In this document: one piece after another, positions 35,179 to 46,351 of the stretch
How positions within the stretch are numbered: the first letter of the stretch is position 1
Layout: each line of letters starts with the position of its first letter
Assembly: GCA_951799445.1 (NCBI GenBank)
Contig: OX637290.1
Span: forward strand, 30,064,987-30,128,986
Direction of reading: 5' to 3'
DNA: 64,000 nt
Origin: Pseudisothecium myosuroides
Lineage: Eukaryota > Streptophyta > Bryopsida > Hypnales > Lembophyllaceae
Notes under the pieces: model-generated
The model's input: only the letters and a program-made list of their open reading frames with translations
Told to the model about the DNA's origin: nothing
Databases searched by the model: none
Translations under genes and position numbers: made by a program

Positions 35179-36518
35179 AGGTAGAAGGCTCTAAAATAGC
35201 ATGGGCATTAACCCCTAAAATACCAAGGCATTTTCTGGCTCCGGAACCACTGAAAACTGCCATTTCTGCTGCGATCACTCCCTAAACCTAAAAAAAACTT
35301 TTTTTTAGAATCTAACAGTAGGATCTTGTACTTCACTTGTCTCAGATTATGTGGTAAAAATTTCAAGACATTTGACCATTCTGATTGGAAGATATTAGCA
35401 TTCAAAGTTGGAAAAAAAGTTTTTTTGAATTGTTTCCTGCAATTTCAGATGACTTTGACGGCCATTTGTGGATTTTTTTTTGCACTACACAACAAAAAGT
35501 TGTAATTTTTTATCTTGAACATTTGAGTTGAGAGTCGGGGAAAAAAATTTCAGAATGTCAAACCTTGATTTTCACATATAAAAAAATTGTTAAATAGAAG
35601 TAGGTCCAAAATTGAACGAAACACTAAATTGTTAATAGCTCTTAGGTGGAATTAAAACAACATAATCCCAATGGTGGGATTGTTCTTGCAAACAAACTTG
35701 ACCTTGTCAAAAGAAAAAAAATTGAAAAAAATTGAAAATTGCATTCAAAAATGAATTCTATAAGTTAGTTTTTTTGAAGATGCTTAAATTGCCCGAAAAA
35801 CAAGATTGTCCATAACTTTCTCATTATTAGTCCAAATAGAATGAATCAAAGCTTCAGATGTAGACAAAAACATGATCTTTGAGGGAAAAAAATAAAAAAA
35901 ATAAAAAACTTTTTTTTTGTGTTTTTTTTTTCTGCCCGCCGAACTGCTTTTTTGCTTTAGGATGGCATAACTTTTGCTCCCGGGCACCGATTGAAAAAAA
36001 AAATTATATTTTTAGAAAGCTACTGTGATTTCCTATCTTCAAAAAAAGTTTCAAAAAATCAGATCAAAATTTGAGGCCACACGGGCCTGCCCGACATCTG
36101 AAGTGTCCCTCGAGGGGACTTTGGTACTTTAGGGGTTAAGAACCGCCCCCATAAATGGCTGTGAAATGGACATGAGGTGGTTCTAAAATCGACTTCTATA
36201 ATCATTGAATGAATCAAGGAAAAAAACATTATTAATTGGAGGAGCCAATCATTCTCATCGCTTTCCCCATCTTTCTTTAGAATTGCAAGTGAACAGTTTA
36301 TGGAAGACCTAGGGTCATAAATAGGGACCTACAACCCAACTTGTTTGAAAATTCATAAGTAATTCAAAAATGCTGGAAAAAAATACAAAACCACTTGTTT
36401 AAGATTCCTCATCTATTTCTCTTTATCTAAAAAATGAGCTAAAAATATTCCCATCCAAAGAAATATATGAAAAAAGCGGACCACCCCTTAGACTACAAGG
36501 TTTTTGAGCCTCCTACCT
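35179..36518. mobile_element. AGGTAG-family element carrying a TTAA-type insertion
   Basis: The ends AGGTAGAAGGCTCT and GAGCCTCCTACCT are inverted and TA-flanked. The outer parts (35179-35207 and 36140-36518) match the element at 16100-16509 in inverse orientation, through phrases such as ATAAATGGCTGTGAAATGG. The middle is occupied by the TTAA element 35208-36139. Confidence 0.7.
35208..36139 (-). mobile_element. TTAA-flanked non-autonomous element, 940-bp family, copy 4 (nested)
   Basis: Starts TTAACCCCTAAAATACCAAG and ends GGTACTTTAGGGGTTAA. It is the most diverged of the four full copies but is collinear with copy 3. It lies inside the AGGTAG-family element 35179-36518. Removing it with one TTAA leaves GGGCATTAAGAACC, matching the empty-site sequence GGGCATTTAGAATGG (complement of about 16474-16488) with no length change. 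Confidence 0.75.
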
Positions 36519-36709
36519 TATTAATGTGCATTGAGATCTTCTTTCAATTGCCAATAGGATCCAATAAAGATAATTTAAGTATATTGACAATAACAATGTT
36601 CAATTCTAATTATAGGTGCATATACCTTATAACACAAGCCCTACTAATACTAGAATGATTTGTTGACACTAGGGTTAGGACATCTACCCATAGAACAAGT
36701 TGACATGTA

Positions 36710-37253
36710 AAGTAGTTTGCTCTAAAAGCAACTGTCTTCTTCAAATCAATCCTATAATTAACTATATAATGGATATGAGGTCCTTAAACCATAAAGGACG
36801 TTTCGGCCATTATCTAGTTAATGAATGTTAGAGAATCCTTCGGTATAGGACAAAAGTGCAACTCTATTCATCCTCCAAATTTTGTGCGGAAAGAGAAAAT
36901 CATGAATAATACTTTGACCTTTAACGAGCACTTTTGGTTTTTTCAAAGTAGATGATGTCATGTAGTGCCAAAAGGGATGATTCCTACAGTCACCAACCTA
37001 ACGTTTAAGGGTTAAATCAACTTCTTTAGCCATTTAGTGGATCAAGAAAAAAATGTTATTTATTGCAAGAGCCAATCATTTTCCTTGGTCTCTTTCCAAA
37101 TTGCAAGTGGACAGATTTCGGAAACCAATCATATTACATTCCACACTTATTTTTCTTTCTCTAAAACATGAGCTAAAAATCTTTTTGTCCATAGATACCC
37201 ATGAAAAAAGTGGATCAACCTTTAAATGTGGTCGCTTTTAGAGCAGACTACCT
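36710..37253. mobile_element. AGGTAG-family element carrying the 232-bp TTAA element
   Basis: The ends AAGTAGTTTGCTCTAAAAGC and GCTTTTAGAGCAGACTACCT are inverted and TA-flanked. The inner text (AATGGATATGAGGT and, after the insertion, CAATCATTTTCC...TTGCAAGTGGACAG) matches the right part of the neighbouring element at 36140-36518. The TTAA element 36784-37015 interrupts it. Confidence 0.6.
36784..37015 (-). mobile_element. TTAA-flanked element, 230-bp family, copy 1 (nested)
   Basis: Starts TTAAACCATAAAGGACGT and ends ACGTTTAAGGGTTAA. In reverse orientation it is related to the elements at 43030 and 43475 through the ordered phrases AGAATCC, GTATAGGACA and TATTCATCCT. It is non-coding. Confidence 0.6.
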
Positions 37254-37255
37254 TA

Positions 37256-37995
37256 CAAAAAATTCTTTACACCCCAATGCTCTTCAACCCATTCAAATAA
37301 TCTAAGTTAAAGCATCTTGAAATAAGGGAGGCAACCCATTTTTAACCACTTAAGCAGTTTTGACCATTTGCAGGGCAGGTTTCTTTTAGTGGAAAAATTT
37401 TCCCATGTGCAAAAGTAGAGTGCGGAAGTTTTCCATAATATTCCAGATTTTTAATTCTCAAAACATAATTACTATGAATTTTCTAGCACATACCAGTGAT
37501 ATTTTCCAACCATGGGCTGAAACAAAATCGACCAAGGGGTGGTTGCAATATTGAGAGTCTTGTAGCCAATCAAAATGTGCCATGACTGCCTTAGGAACCA
37601 TGCCATAATTAATCACTATTCTTCTTCTCCTTCAAGGAAAGAGAACAGTCTACATAGCCAGAATGGGGTGGGTGGGGGGTGGGGGTGATAAGAATGGGTT
37701 GCCTCCTATACTGGAACCCAGAAACCCACATAAGTTATATCCAAAATTGAAAGCAGTGGATATTTGGCCTCCTCCAATAATTCATATTAACACAGGATAG
37801 CCTAGTTCCAGCTAGGTCACCGTAGATACAAAGCATGCAAATTCATAGTGAGTCTCGATCTCCTAAAGATCGAAACTATGGACAATTCCTACTTTACAGC
37901 CAACTAGCTATTCTAATGACAACCACCGAACTTACACAGGGAATGGAGGTTCCACAAATAAAAATTCCCAGCCCAAGAATGGAACACTCACAGCT
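37256..37995. other. Spacer downstream of the IST1-like gene
   Basis: Contains a G-rich run at about 37665-37690. The 3' UTR of the minus-strand IST1-like gene probably extends into the right part. No other gene. Confidence 0.4.
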
Positions 37996-40900
37996 CTACC
38001 TGGGTCGCCTGGGCAGCTTCAGAGCCTCAAAGCGTGCATCCAAATCATCCCCGTCCACAGTCCTTGGAGAAGGGTCCCTGTGAGAAGAATAATTGTCCGA
38101 GCCATACTTCTGCGTACCTGAGAAAGGTGAAGAAGCCTCATGGTCGTCTTCATCGTCGAAGTGAGATGTCCGTGGTAAACTCCCAAGGCGTGAAGGTTCA
38201 CGGGCTCCTCTTCCCACGGATCCTTCTTCGTCGAACAATGGAGAACCTTCACGGCTGCGTGACCCAAACTTGGAAGTGTATTGCTTGGCAGCAAAGGGTT
38301 GGTCATACGATGCATACGTATCTTCTGGCCTTATTGCATCATAATCGGCATCCTTTTTGTCGTAGCTATGATCACTGGAGTCAAAGGCACTGTACCGCAG
38401 TGTAGTCTTGTCACTGTTGGCGTCGAAGATGTCATACCTTTCAGAGTCGTCTCGGGAGGCGTACCTTTCCGGGCGGTCTCTGGAGACGTGTCTTTCAGAG
38501 TCGTCTCTGGATTTCCACTTGAGTCCACCTCCTCTAGGACTCCCGGATGTGGTGTTACCACGATTGTCGCGCTCTTGCTTTCCGGATCGAAACAATACCG
38601 ACCCCTCACCATCGTCGTCACTATCAAATGCGGGTTTGCTGGATGTGTCTGCTGTCTGAAAATCAAGCTTCGTGGCCTTCAACGCGGGCTTCGGTTTCCC
38701 ATAGGGTTCAGGCGCTTCAGGGCGCTCAGATGCAGGCTTGGATCGACTTTTCGTCCCGCCAGCCCCCCTGCCACGGGGTACATCATATTCTGCGGTATCG
38801 CTATCACTATCACTGAATTTCGATGGTGCTGGTGCAGGTGCTGGTTTCCTGCTCTCTGGGACGTACCGTCCGCGAAAGCCAGTGGGTTGCACAGGCACAG
38901 TCCTTTCTTCTTCTTCTTCGTCATCACTGTCCAATTCTGTAGCACTTGACTCTTCCTCCTCAGGTGGAGGACTAGTAGCTTTCTCAGGCACCCTGGAGCT
39001 GTAATCACCACTTTGCTTTCTGGCCAGACTCGCGGCAGCTCGAGCTGCTGCCACTGCACGGTTTGCTAACTCAGCAGCTGCTTGCGCAGCAGACGCCACA
39101 TCGGAATAATCACCTTGTTCTTCCCTCCTTTTTGATAAATAAGTATCTCTCTCAGTATCATCAGAGGACGAGTCCTGTCTTGCACCATATGACGGCTGAG
39201 CAACAGTGCCTACCTTCCGAACAGGAGGACCTGTCGGCGAAGGAGGTCTATAATGAACAGGTGAAGGAGCTTCATACTTCGTAGGGGGAGGGATATTCCT
39301 GAATGGGACATTCTGTTTCTTCTCGTCCGCATAAGGAGAAGTAGACGAAGATAATCCATCCAAATCTGCAGGCATCTGGGACATAGTGATGGTGGGGACA
39401 TCAGCCACAGCATCAGCGGCCCCAGTGGATTGTGAACTGCTCAACTGGGATGACTGCACCTCATTCGCTCCAAGAAAATGGGTCGGTCCATCCTGTACAT
39501 TGAACGATCTGTTTAGCACAAAAACAGGTAAAAGGGGACGTAATAAAAGGACAAAGGTCAATTAGACCTCAAGGAAACGTACATACATTGATTTGCCGGC
39601 ACTAGCTGCTGATTATAGAATGTAGCGACACTTAGATCTATTGTGAAAAAGACAGCATGAGGACTGATAAACCTGGGTCAGACATTGGTCTTACAAGCAA
39701 ATCTTCATGAGATTTCAATAGTTCTGCTTCAGTATCTGTAGGATCCCAGCCCACGTCATGCTCAGTAGCGATCTCCTTCATCAATTTCAATTTCACCTCC
39801 CCGGACGGTGCACGTACTGAGAGCTTCTCAATTATCTGCCAAATCAATAAAACACAAACAACATCCAAATTCTTACATCTAACATTGATAATAAGTTAAT
39901 AGACAGCAAATGCAACTTCTCTGTCCTGTTGCCAATGCAGAACCACGAATAGCAGAATTGCAGCCACCTCACAGCAATACCATGAAGATAGACTTACCCG
40001 ACGGTTAACCCCACATTCAGGACGCAGCTCTGCAGCGGCTGCTGCAAACTCTTTCCCGTATTTGGCAGCAAAAAGCTGGCGAATTTGTAGAAGTTCGGGC
40101 AAATCAGAACACCGTGGAGAGGCAAATATCAAACTTGCGATGGCCTCCTTCAAATCTAAAGGGCAGTTCCTGCAATCAGAAAACGTCACACATGAGACCG
40201 AAGTACTAGGACCAATGACAAGATTGATAACTAGAACAACTTTTCATGTTGATAATTTAACCGAAGTACTACAGTAAACAGCCTTGTAGTAAGACGAACA
40301 AGGAATGATTATCGTATGCTAGGACCGTGCAGAACAGCAACACAATATCGAATTGAGCAATTATCAGAATTGAACCCTAGAATTGAGCAAAAGTTCAGTT
40401 TTTTGTGAACTAATCTAGTCTCAGCAAAACAGTCCAGATCCACTAAAAACGAGAATCAGTATTAATTCATGATTGATGTACACAAACTAATGCAAATCTC
40501 ACCCCCACCTAATAAACTCTAGCATGCCTACATTGTAACACTTCTAAGGGTTGTGATCTGACTGTAATCAAATTGATTCATCACGTCAGGATAGACTACC
40601 AGAATCATAAGGGATAAACTAGGAATCAAAGAATAAGGCAGGGGAGATCAATTGACATACTTCTGTGACTCTATTATAGGGAGTCGAACAGCCACAAGCT
40701 CACAGAATAATTCGAGTATGTCATATGCTGCCAAAATGTTTTGCTCCCGGATAATATGCTCGACCTGATATCAAAAAGTTTCATCTGATAAGAACGGTAT
40801 CACAAATAAATAACTCAATGAAAAGGGTCTACGGCTCAAGGGTCAAAACATAATTCCTGAGAGCAGTAATCATAACCAGCATAAGATTAGCAGGTCTGTA

Positions 40901-41356
40901 TGCTCGAAAAGAAAAGTGAATGAAGTTTGCATGGACAGTCCTAAGCAGGAAAAAATGAGAGAGAAGTACGCACACGAATCCTTGCACTCGGCTCTTGCCC
41001 GCTGGTGAGTAATTGAGAAATTTCTTTACGCATTTGTTTCACCTGAATTTCTCTCTTGTTTCTTAGCAGTTTGATTCGTGCCATTGCCAGCCTCAGCAAC
41101 GTCTTACTGCGAAGCCAAAAAAATATTCAAAAAACTATGACTAACAATCATTTGGTAAACTAACAAACTCTTAAAGATCATAAGCAAGTGCCTTATCCGA
41201 ATGCGTAAAACCAGCTTAGTCTTGACAAATTGAGAAAACTGATGCCAAACCTGACCATTTAGAATCTAAAATCCTGCATTGTTGTAATACAATATAAAAA
41301 TGCTATGCTCACCATTTCTGGGCCTTGAAGCCCTTCCCAAGCATCGAATCCCACAT
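37996..41356 (-). CDS. IST1-like protein, ESCRT-III-associated (6 coding exons)
   Basis: On the minus strand the exons are 41356-41313, 41106-40974, 40764-40661, 40169-39998, 39835-39695 and 39492-37996. They join in phase to 696 residues. Residues 1-198 form the IST1 domain: MWDSMLGKGFKAQKC start, LLRLAMARIKLLRNKRE, then VEHIIREQNILAAYDILELF and CPLDLKEAIASLIFASPRC. IST1 binds ESCRT-III and Vps4-class proteins at endosomes, and plant homologues act in multivesicular-body sorting. The remaining 500 residues, almost all one exon, are low-complexity: Ser/Asp/Arg-rich with an Ala-rich helix, DSDDEEEEER and many SRDDSER-type repeats, ending DDLDARFEALKLPRR, which recalls a C-terminal motif of plant IST1-like proteins. 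The start is the first ATG of the spliced frame and gives the canonical N-terminus. A leader exon at 41424-41357 follows a good acceptor. Several plus-strand frames across the last exon are shadows. Confidence 0.9.
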
Positions 41357-41424
41357 GATGCTGGTTGTGGCTCACGTAGCTTCTTCTGAGAAGATTCCTC
41401 CACCCCACGGTAAGCTCACCCAAG

Positions 41425-42250
41425 CTGCAAAAATCACAAAACATGTCAAGTCTGAACTGCAGACACTTCATCAAAACCTTATACCGGTAGATAAAATTCA
41501 TAGGAGCCTTCCTGTCCGTCCAGTTCCACAAAAATTGATGACTTGAAAAAACCACAACGATCTACATAAACTTCGACAAATTTCGATCTATACCCGCGAA
41601 GTAATAGATAGGAAATCGAAGTTGAAAATCACTAGCACACCATCAATCATTCGAAATTCAATAAAAACCGATCCGCTAATCCGATACAAACACTCCAAAC
41701 CAAGCACATCTCCACCCCATAAATCAAACCTAGAAAAAAAAAATTTAATACCAGGATCAAAAGTAAAATTCAGCATTCCGTGAGACGGTAGAACTAAGAA
41801 TCACTAGAAAATCACCAAAATTATCACCACACGACAGATTCACCAACTTCGCAACCTTCCTCCTTGAGCCTCTAAACCTATAAAGTACAGGATCAAACAT
41901 TCCAGTACAAGTCGTCGTCGGAATAGAGCTAAACCTAACTCCCAAACTACCGAAGCACCTTACCAGGAACCTAACACTTGCACAAATCGAAGCTGAAAAT
42001 CATTCATATGCCACCAATAACCCGAAAGTCAATAGAAATTCAACAAAAATTCCATCCACTCATCCACTACAGACACGAAATTCGAACACTCCGAATGAAG
42101 CACACCTCCAACCCCAAAACCAAACCTAAAAATCATTCAAAAACTAAAAGAATACTAGAATCAAAGTAAGAAAGAAAATTCAACATTACCTCCAACTAAA
42201 AACCACCAGAAAAATCACCAAAGAGAGGATTCACCAACCTCGCAAGCTTC
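41425..42250 (-). repeat. Leader intron of the IST1-like gene containing an imperfect tandem duplication
   Basis: AAATCGAAGTTGAAAATCAC at about 41611 recurs as AAATCGAAGCTGAAAATCAT at about 41984. GATTCACCAACTTCGCAA at about 41837 recurs as GATTCACCAACCTCGCAA at about 42226. The copies are offset by roughly 370-390 bases. The region lies upstream of the leader acceptor at 41425 and most likely belongs to a 5' UTR intron. Short frames here are not genes. Confidence 0.55.
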
Positions 42251-42706
42251 TACTGTCTGTCGCCCTCGCCAGCTTCCTCCTTGCTCTCTGTCACACTACC
42301 CGCCCCTCAAAAAAGCACGGCGACACACACAGCAGATCCTTGCACGAAGGCTCGAAGGAGACGCAGGCAGCTCCCCCTCCCATACAACGGAACAGAGCCG
42401 GAGTAGAAGCGATCACGACAACAAGGGCGGGATTGGTGACATGAATAATAAGTGACCGCGGAAGGTGAGTTGGTAGGGTTGGCTAGACTTCGGGAGAGAC
42501 GAAGTTCCCAAAGAATGTGCTCGTGTTCGGGAACGCGGTTTGGGCGTGGGTCACCGTGCATCTACACGGGGGGGTAGATTCGGGGTTCGGGAATGATCCA
42601 CCGACCTGCTGCCGTGTCTGCTTGGAAACGTCCGGGAGAGTCCGTCGGGCCGTTCGGGGACTCGCTCAACATGGAGTCGCACCGAAGCTTCATGGTAGTG
42701 TTAATT
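42251..42706 (-). promoter_or_regulatory. Promoter and first leader exon region of the IST1-like gene
   Basis: GC-rich block at the 5' side of the minus-strand gene, with GAGAGCAAGGAGGAAG-type leader sequence on the minus strand around 42270-42300. The exact transcription start cannot be fixed. Confidence 0.35.
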
Positions 42707-42727
42707 TTAACCCCTTAACGTACAGAG

Positions 42728-42954
42728 CAGTGTTCGGAAAAAACCGGCGGTTAGTTCAAAGTTAGCCGGTGGATTTGGGAAAAAAACCGGTTGTAATTTG
42801 GAAACATCGGCAAAAAACCGGCAAAAAATCCAGAAAAATTTCTATTTCCAGTAGAAAATAGAGACAATAACCGGACTCAATTCTTCAAAAACCGGCCCAT
42901 TATGAGAACTGAAGGAAATTAGCCGGTTAAAGTGAAAAAATCTCCCGAACACTG
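42728..42954. mobile_element. hAT-like miniature element with 8-bp target duplication
   Basis: The ends CAGTGTTCGG and CCGAACACTG are perfect inverted repeats. GTACAGAG occurs directly on both sides (42720-42727 and 42955-42962). CAGTG-type ends plus an 8-base duplication are diagnostic of hAT-type transposition. The interior holds about eight ACCGG/CCGGT phrases in both orientations and no frame. It sits inside sequence that begins TTAACCCCTTAACG at 42707, possibly the left end of a TTAA-type element. Confidence 0.8.
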
Positions 42955-43029
42955 GTACAGAGTGTTGACGATTTGAGAACAATCATTATAAAGTACTATT
43001 TGGAAGAATATTTTGGAAATGATATGCAT

Positions 43030-43259
43030 TTAACCCTGTAAGGACGTGGGGGGTGACCCTGGAAATCTTACATTGTATAACCGTGAGAGTCATTGGAATA
43101 AAAAAATCCAAAAGTACTCATTGGAAGTCAAGCTACTGTAGAAGTTCTCCACTTTCCACAAAAAACTCCAAGGATGAATAGTTGTAGTTCTGTCCTACAT
43201 TGGAGAATCCCTTGTCATTCATCGGACACTTATGGTCCGCGGCGTCCTTACTGGGTTAA
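43030..43259 (+). mobile_element. TTAA-flanked element, 230-bp family, copy 2
   Basis: Starts TTAACCCTGTAAGGACG and ends CGTCCTTACTGGGTTAA. The interior is nearly the same as 43475-43704 (ACCCTGGAAATC, CATTGGAATAAAAA, GTAGTTCTGTCCTACA, GTCATTCATCGGACACTTAT). Non-coding. Confidence 0.75.
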
Positions 43260-43474
43260 AAGTTGTAGATTTTGAGTTTTAGATTCCATGCATATGGCTG
43301 GATTCACCAGTATTATCACCAATAACTACTAGTGTGCCCTGTGCCGCCGTTACCATAGCCAAAACAAAAGTAAAAATAAAAATTTCTAATTTATTTAAAT
43401 AAAAAATAACTCAAAAATCCATAATCTTTCCACCGTAGGTCCAAACACCACGAAACAAAGCCTGCATAACATTA

Positions 43475-43704
43475 TTAACCCTGGAACGACGCTAGAGTGA
43501 CCCTGGAAATCATGGATTGTGTAACCGTGAGAGTCATTGGAATAAAAAGAATCCAAAAGTACTCATTAGAAGTCAAGCTACTGTAGATGTTCTCCACTTT
43601 CCACAAAAAATTCCAAGAATGAGTAGTTGTAGTTCTGTCCTACACTCAAGAATTCCTTGTCATTCATCGGACACTTATTATCCGTGGCGTCCTTCTTGGG
43701 TTAA
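43475..43704 (+). mobile_element. TTAA-flanked element, 230-bp family, copy 3
   Basis: Starts TTAACCCTGGAACGACGC and ends GGCGTCCTTCTTGGGTTAA. It has the same length and orientation as copy 2, only about 215 bases away. Confidence 0.75.
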
Positions 43705-44465
43705 GCTTCACTGGGGGGGTCCCTTTGGCTCCCCCAGATTCAAGAGCCCCCAGCAAATCAGATTCCTACCTCTGACAGCAGAGAGATAAAGGCAGAGTGA
43801 CAACCAATGAGACCTGCGACACTTAAACCTTATTCTCCCCCCAAGTATATAGGGGAGCATTATACCTCCATCTGGGGGGAGGGCCAGCAACGGGTTTAGC
43901 AATGTTATGTGTGCACACCTCCTTGCTGAGAGCTTACCAATGGTACCAAGGACATGATTAGGGGACGCACGGTCCGGGAGATCTCATTGTAACAACACAA
44001 AGAAACAAAACAACCAGTCAAACTTAAGGTATGGATTTTCATAAATTTTAAAAAGGAAATTTCAAAATTTCTTCTAAATTTGATTACAAGCAAAATATTA
44101 TCATTTTTTATGTAAAATTTGTTGGAATGGATTTGAAATGAGGTTCTTTTGACATGGTGATATTTGAAAAAATTTGAATTCTTTAAATCTATAATTTTAT
44201 TTTTGCAAATTCAGCTTTGAACTAGAGTCAATGCATTTTTGGCTTGGTCAACAATTTGACATACTTCCACCTTTGTAATTTTAGAAAAATATAATATAAT
44301 ACACTAATAACACCAAATCCAACCGTTAGATAGAACAACAACTTAATAAAGTATCTCTACAAATTAAGATGACTTTCATCTAAGCAATAATGAGAAAAAA
44401 AAGTGAGTTTCTATTTGTTCATTGTCTAAAAAATGGATGTCAGAGGAGAGGGTTAAGTCGGACAC
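43705..44465. other. Spacer, no gene
   Basis: A CTGGGGGGGTCCC...CCCCCAG/CTGGGGGGAG patch at about 43710-43875 forms a loose inverted pair, perhaps a decayed short element. Nothing coding. Confidence 0.35.
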
Positions 44466-44469
44466 CCCC

Positions 44470-44725
44470 CAAACGCCACTTCTTGCTATTGTGCCTAATT
44501 ACTATTAGTTATTATTGTTAGACTGATCAAATTTTCATATCTTCTTGTTGGTAAGTGAAAGGAGATTCCAACGCACCAAAGAACATCACATTTGAATACC
44601 ATGTACAAAAGTTATGAAGGGTTAGAGTTTTTTTTGGTAGATCGAGGTTGTAAATTTTTTTCTTCCATATAGGTGCATATTGATTTTGGAGATGTACAAA
44701 AAATAATGGTGTTGGTTTTGAAGTA
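44470..44725 (+). repeat. Dispersed repeat R1, copy 3
   Basis: TTGCTATTGTGCCTAATTAC, AGACTGATCAAATTTTC, CCAACGCACCAAAGAAC, AAGTTATGAAGGG and TGATTTTGGAGATGTACA match the order seen at 20530-20740. Confidence 0.5.
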
Positions 44726-44734
44726 GTGGTGCAT

Positions 44735-45210
44735 TTGGAACATTAGAAAAAAAATCAGCCCTCGAGAAGGCTCCTTCCCTTTGCAAAGGGGTTGTGAGTT
44801 CCCCGCAATTGAATTCACACCCCCTTTGAAGGACAATGGCCACTATTCATCATCAATGATGAATAGTGGTCACAATAAAAAAATATTAAAAAAATTAAAA
44901 AATATTTAAATATTAAAAAAATTAAATTTTTAAAAAATTAAAAATAATAAAATAATTAAAAAATAATATTTCAGACTGACGAGGATAATTTCAATCACAT
45001 CAGATTTGAGAATTTTAAATTTTTGTATTTATTTTATTAATAATACTTAAAAATATTTTTAAAATTATAATATTGAATTGTTTCCCTCTAGTTCGACGGC
45101 CAAATTTTTTTTTCCCCTGTTTACTCAGCCAGAGTTCCCTGCTGTCCGGGAATTCACAGCCCTCCCAAGGGCTCATTTTTCTTTGCACGGTGCCCAATTT
45201 AGTGACAAAA
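44735..45210. mobile_element. Inverted-repeat element with an internal perfect hairpin
   Basis: The left part (AAAATCAGCCCTCGAGAAGG, then GTGAGTTCCCCGC) is loosely inverted relative to the right part (GGGAATTCACAGCCCTCCC, then AAGGGCTCATTTTTCTTTG). The centre holds the hairpin 44840-44869 and an A/T-only tract (about 44875-45090). The frames here are low-complexity. Confidence 0.4.
44840..44869. repeat. Perfect 14-bp-arm hairpin
   Basis: CCACTATTCATCAT and ATGATGAATAGTGG are perfectly complementary and separated by two bases. There is no T-run to suggest a terminator, and it lies within a probable transposon remnant. Confidence 0.8.
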
Positions 45211-45504
45211 TTTTGCCAAACTCTAAAATTTGTTTTTTGCCTTCTTGTCATTTGAGTTTGGGTCCAAAGAAATACCTTTTTTTTGCCAACTAATGGATGA
45301 TAATCATTAAAAATTTAATTAAATTACCAAAATTGAATGAGTGAAGTACAAAAATATAGATTCAAATTGATTTCTATTCAAAAATGGTTATATGATAGAT
45401 TTTATTGTCACTAACCAAGATAAAAATTTTATGTATTTAAAAATAATGCTTGAACTCCAAACTCCAATTTGTTGGGTCCAATGAGACACACTAACATTTG
45501 CTGC

Positions 45505-45780
45505 CATTAAATGTTTTTTGGGGTCCCTGGAGGGCCGTTTCGGGGGCGTTCCCCGATCTAGCCCGATTCTTTAAACAGCGATACGCTGTCAAAAAATATT
45601 TATTAAGTTTTTTTTTTTTCAAATATCATTTTGAGCAAAAAAATAATAATTTAATTTTTTTTCCCAAAAATGACGTGGCAATCATTGTGCCACATCAGCC
45701 AGCTGCTGCAGCCCGTTCTCGCAGTCTAGGAATGCAAGGGAACTCACAAACCCTCCTAGACCCCCAAATCCCATCTAATG
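45505..45780. mobile_element. CATTAGATG-ended inverted-repeat element, copy 2
   Basis: Starts CATTAAATGTTTTTTGGGG and ends CCCATCTAATG. It has the same order of parts as 10168-10448: GC-rich left end, T/A runs, TGACGTGGCAATC...GCCACATCAGCCAGCTGC, GC-rich right end. Confidence 0.55.
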
Positions 45781-46025
45781 CAAGGTTGGTGAAATACATT
45801 GGAAGAAAAAAACATTTGTCAACTCTTACATAGAAGTGAAAATTTGAGGATGCAAAAGCCTTTTAACTTTGTTAACATGCTTTTGGAAAGGAAAGCTTAT
45901 TTTGAGGGATTTTTTGACCCATAAATTGGCAAAATTTGACAATTGACTTGACTTGAAATAAAAATACACAATTATTTTGGAGCATGTTAAAAAAGAAAAG
46001 AACTCCAACCTTGTTTTAGGCTAAT

Positions 46026-46351
46026 GTAACTACACTAAAAAGGGTATTTAGTGTTGGCAACACTATTTGCGAACCATGACACTAAATATCATTAAGCCTA
46101 CTAAAGTAAGTAACATTAAATGTAATTTCTAACATTAAATATACTCTATGGTAAATCTGAAATCTGAAAATGTTTACATTTAGTGTTAGAACTTATTAAA
46201 AGAAGGTAGAAGGGAAGAGAAGGTGAAGGCGGCGCATTGAAGTTTAGCACTACACTAATCATCCTAAAATTGACATTTAGTGTAGGGTCAAGTAGGGTGG
46301 TAATTACACTAAATGTAATCCAACACTAAATACCCTTTTTAGTGTAGTTAC
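46026..46351. mobile_element. Long-TIR miniature element, 326 bp
   Basis: The first 32 bases, beginning GTAACTACACTAAAAAGGG, recur as a nearly perfect inverted copy ending at 46351. TTTAGTGTT phrases are repeated inside in both directions. No clear target duplication was seen, so the superfamily is open. Non-coding. Confidence 0.75.

Noticed and set aside
38281..38949. 222-codon plus-strand frame opposite the last IST1-like exon
   Set aside because: The minus strand encodes the 499-codon IST1 C-terminal exon ending in DARFEALK. The plus frame is its shadow.
44840..44869. Rho-independent-style terminator
   Set aside because: The context is plant nuclear DNA and no T-run follows. It is part of a decayed transposon.
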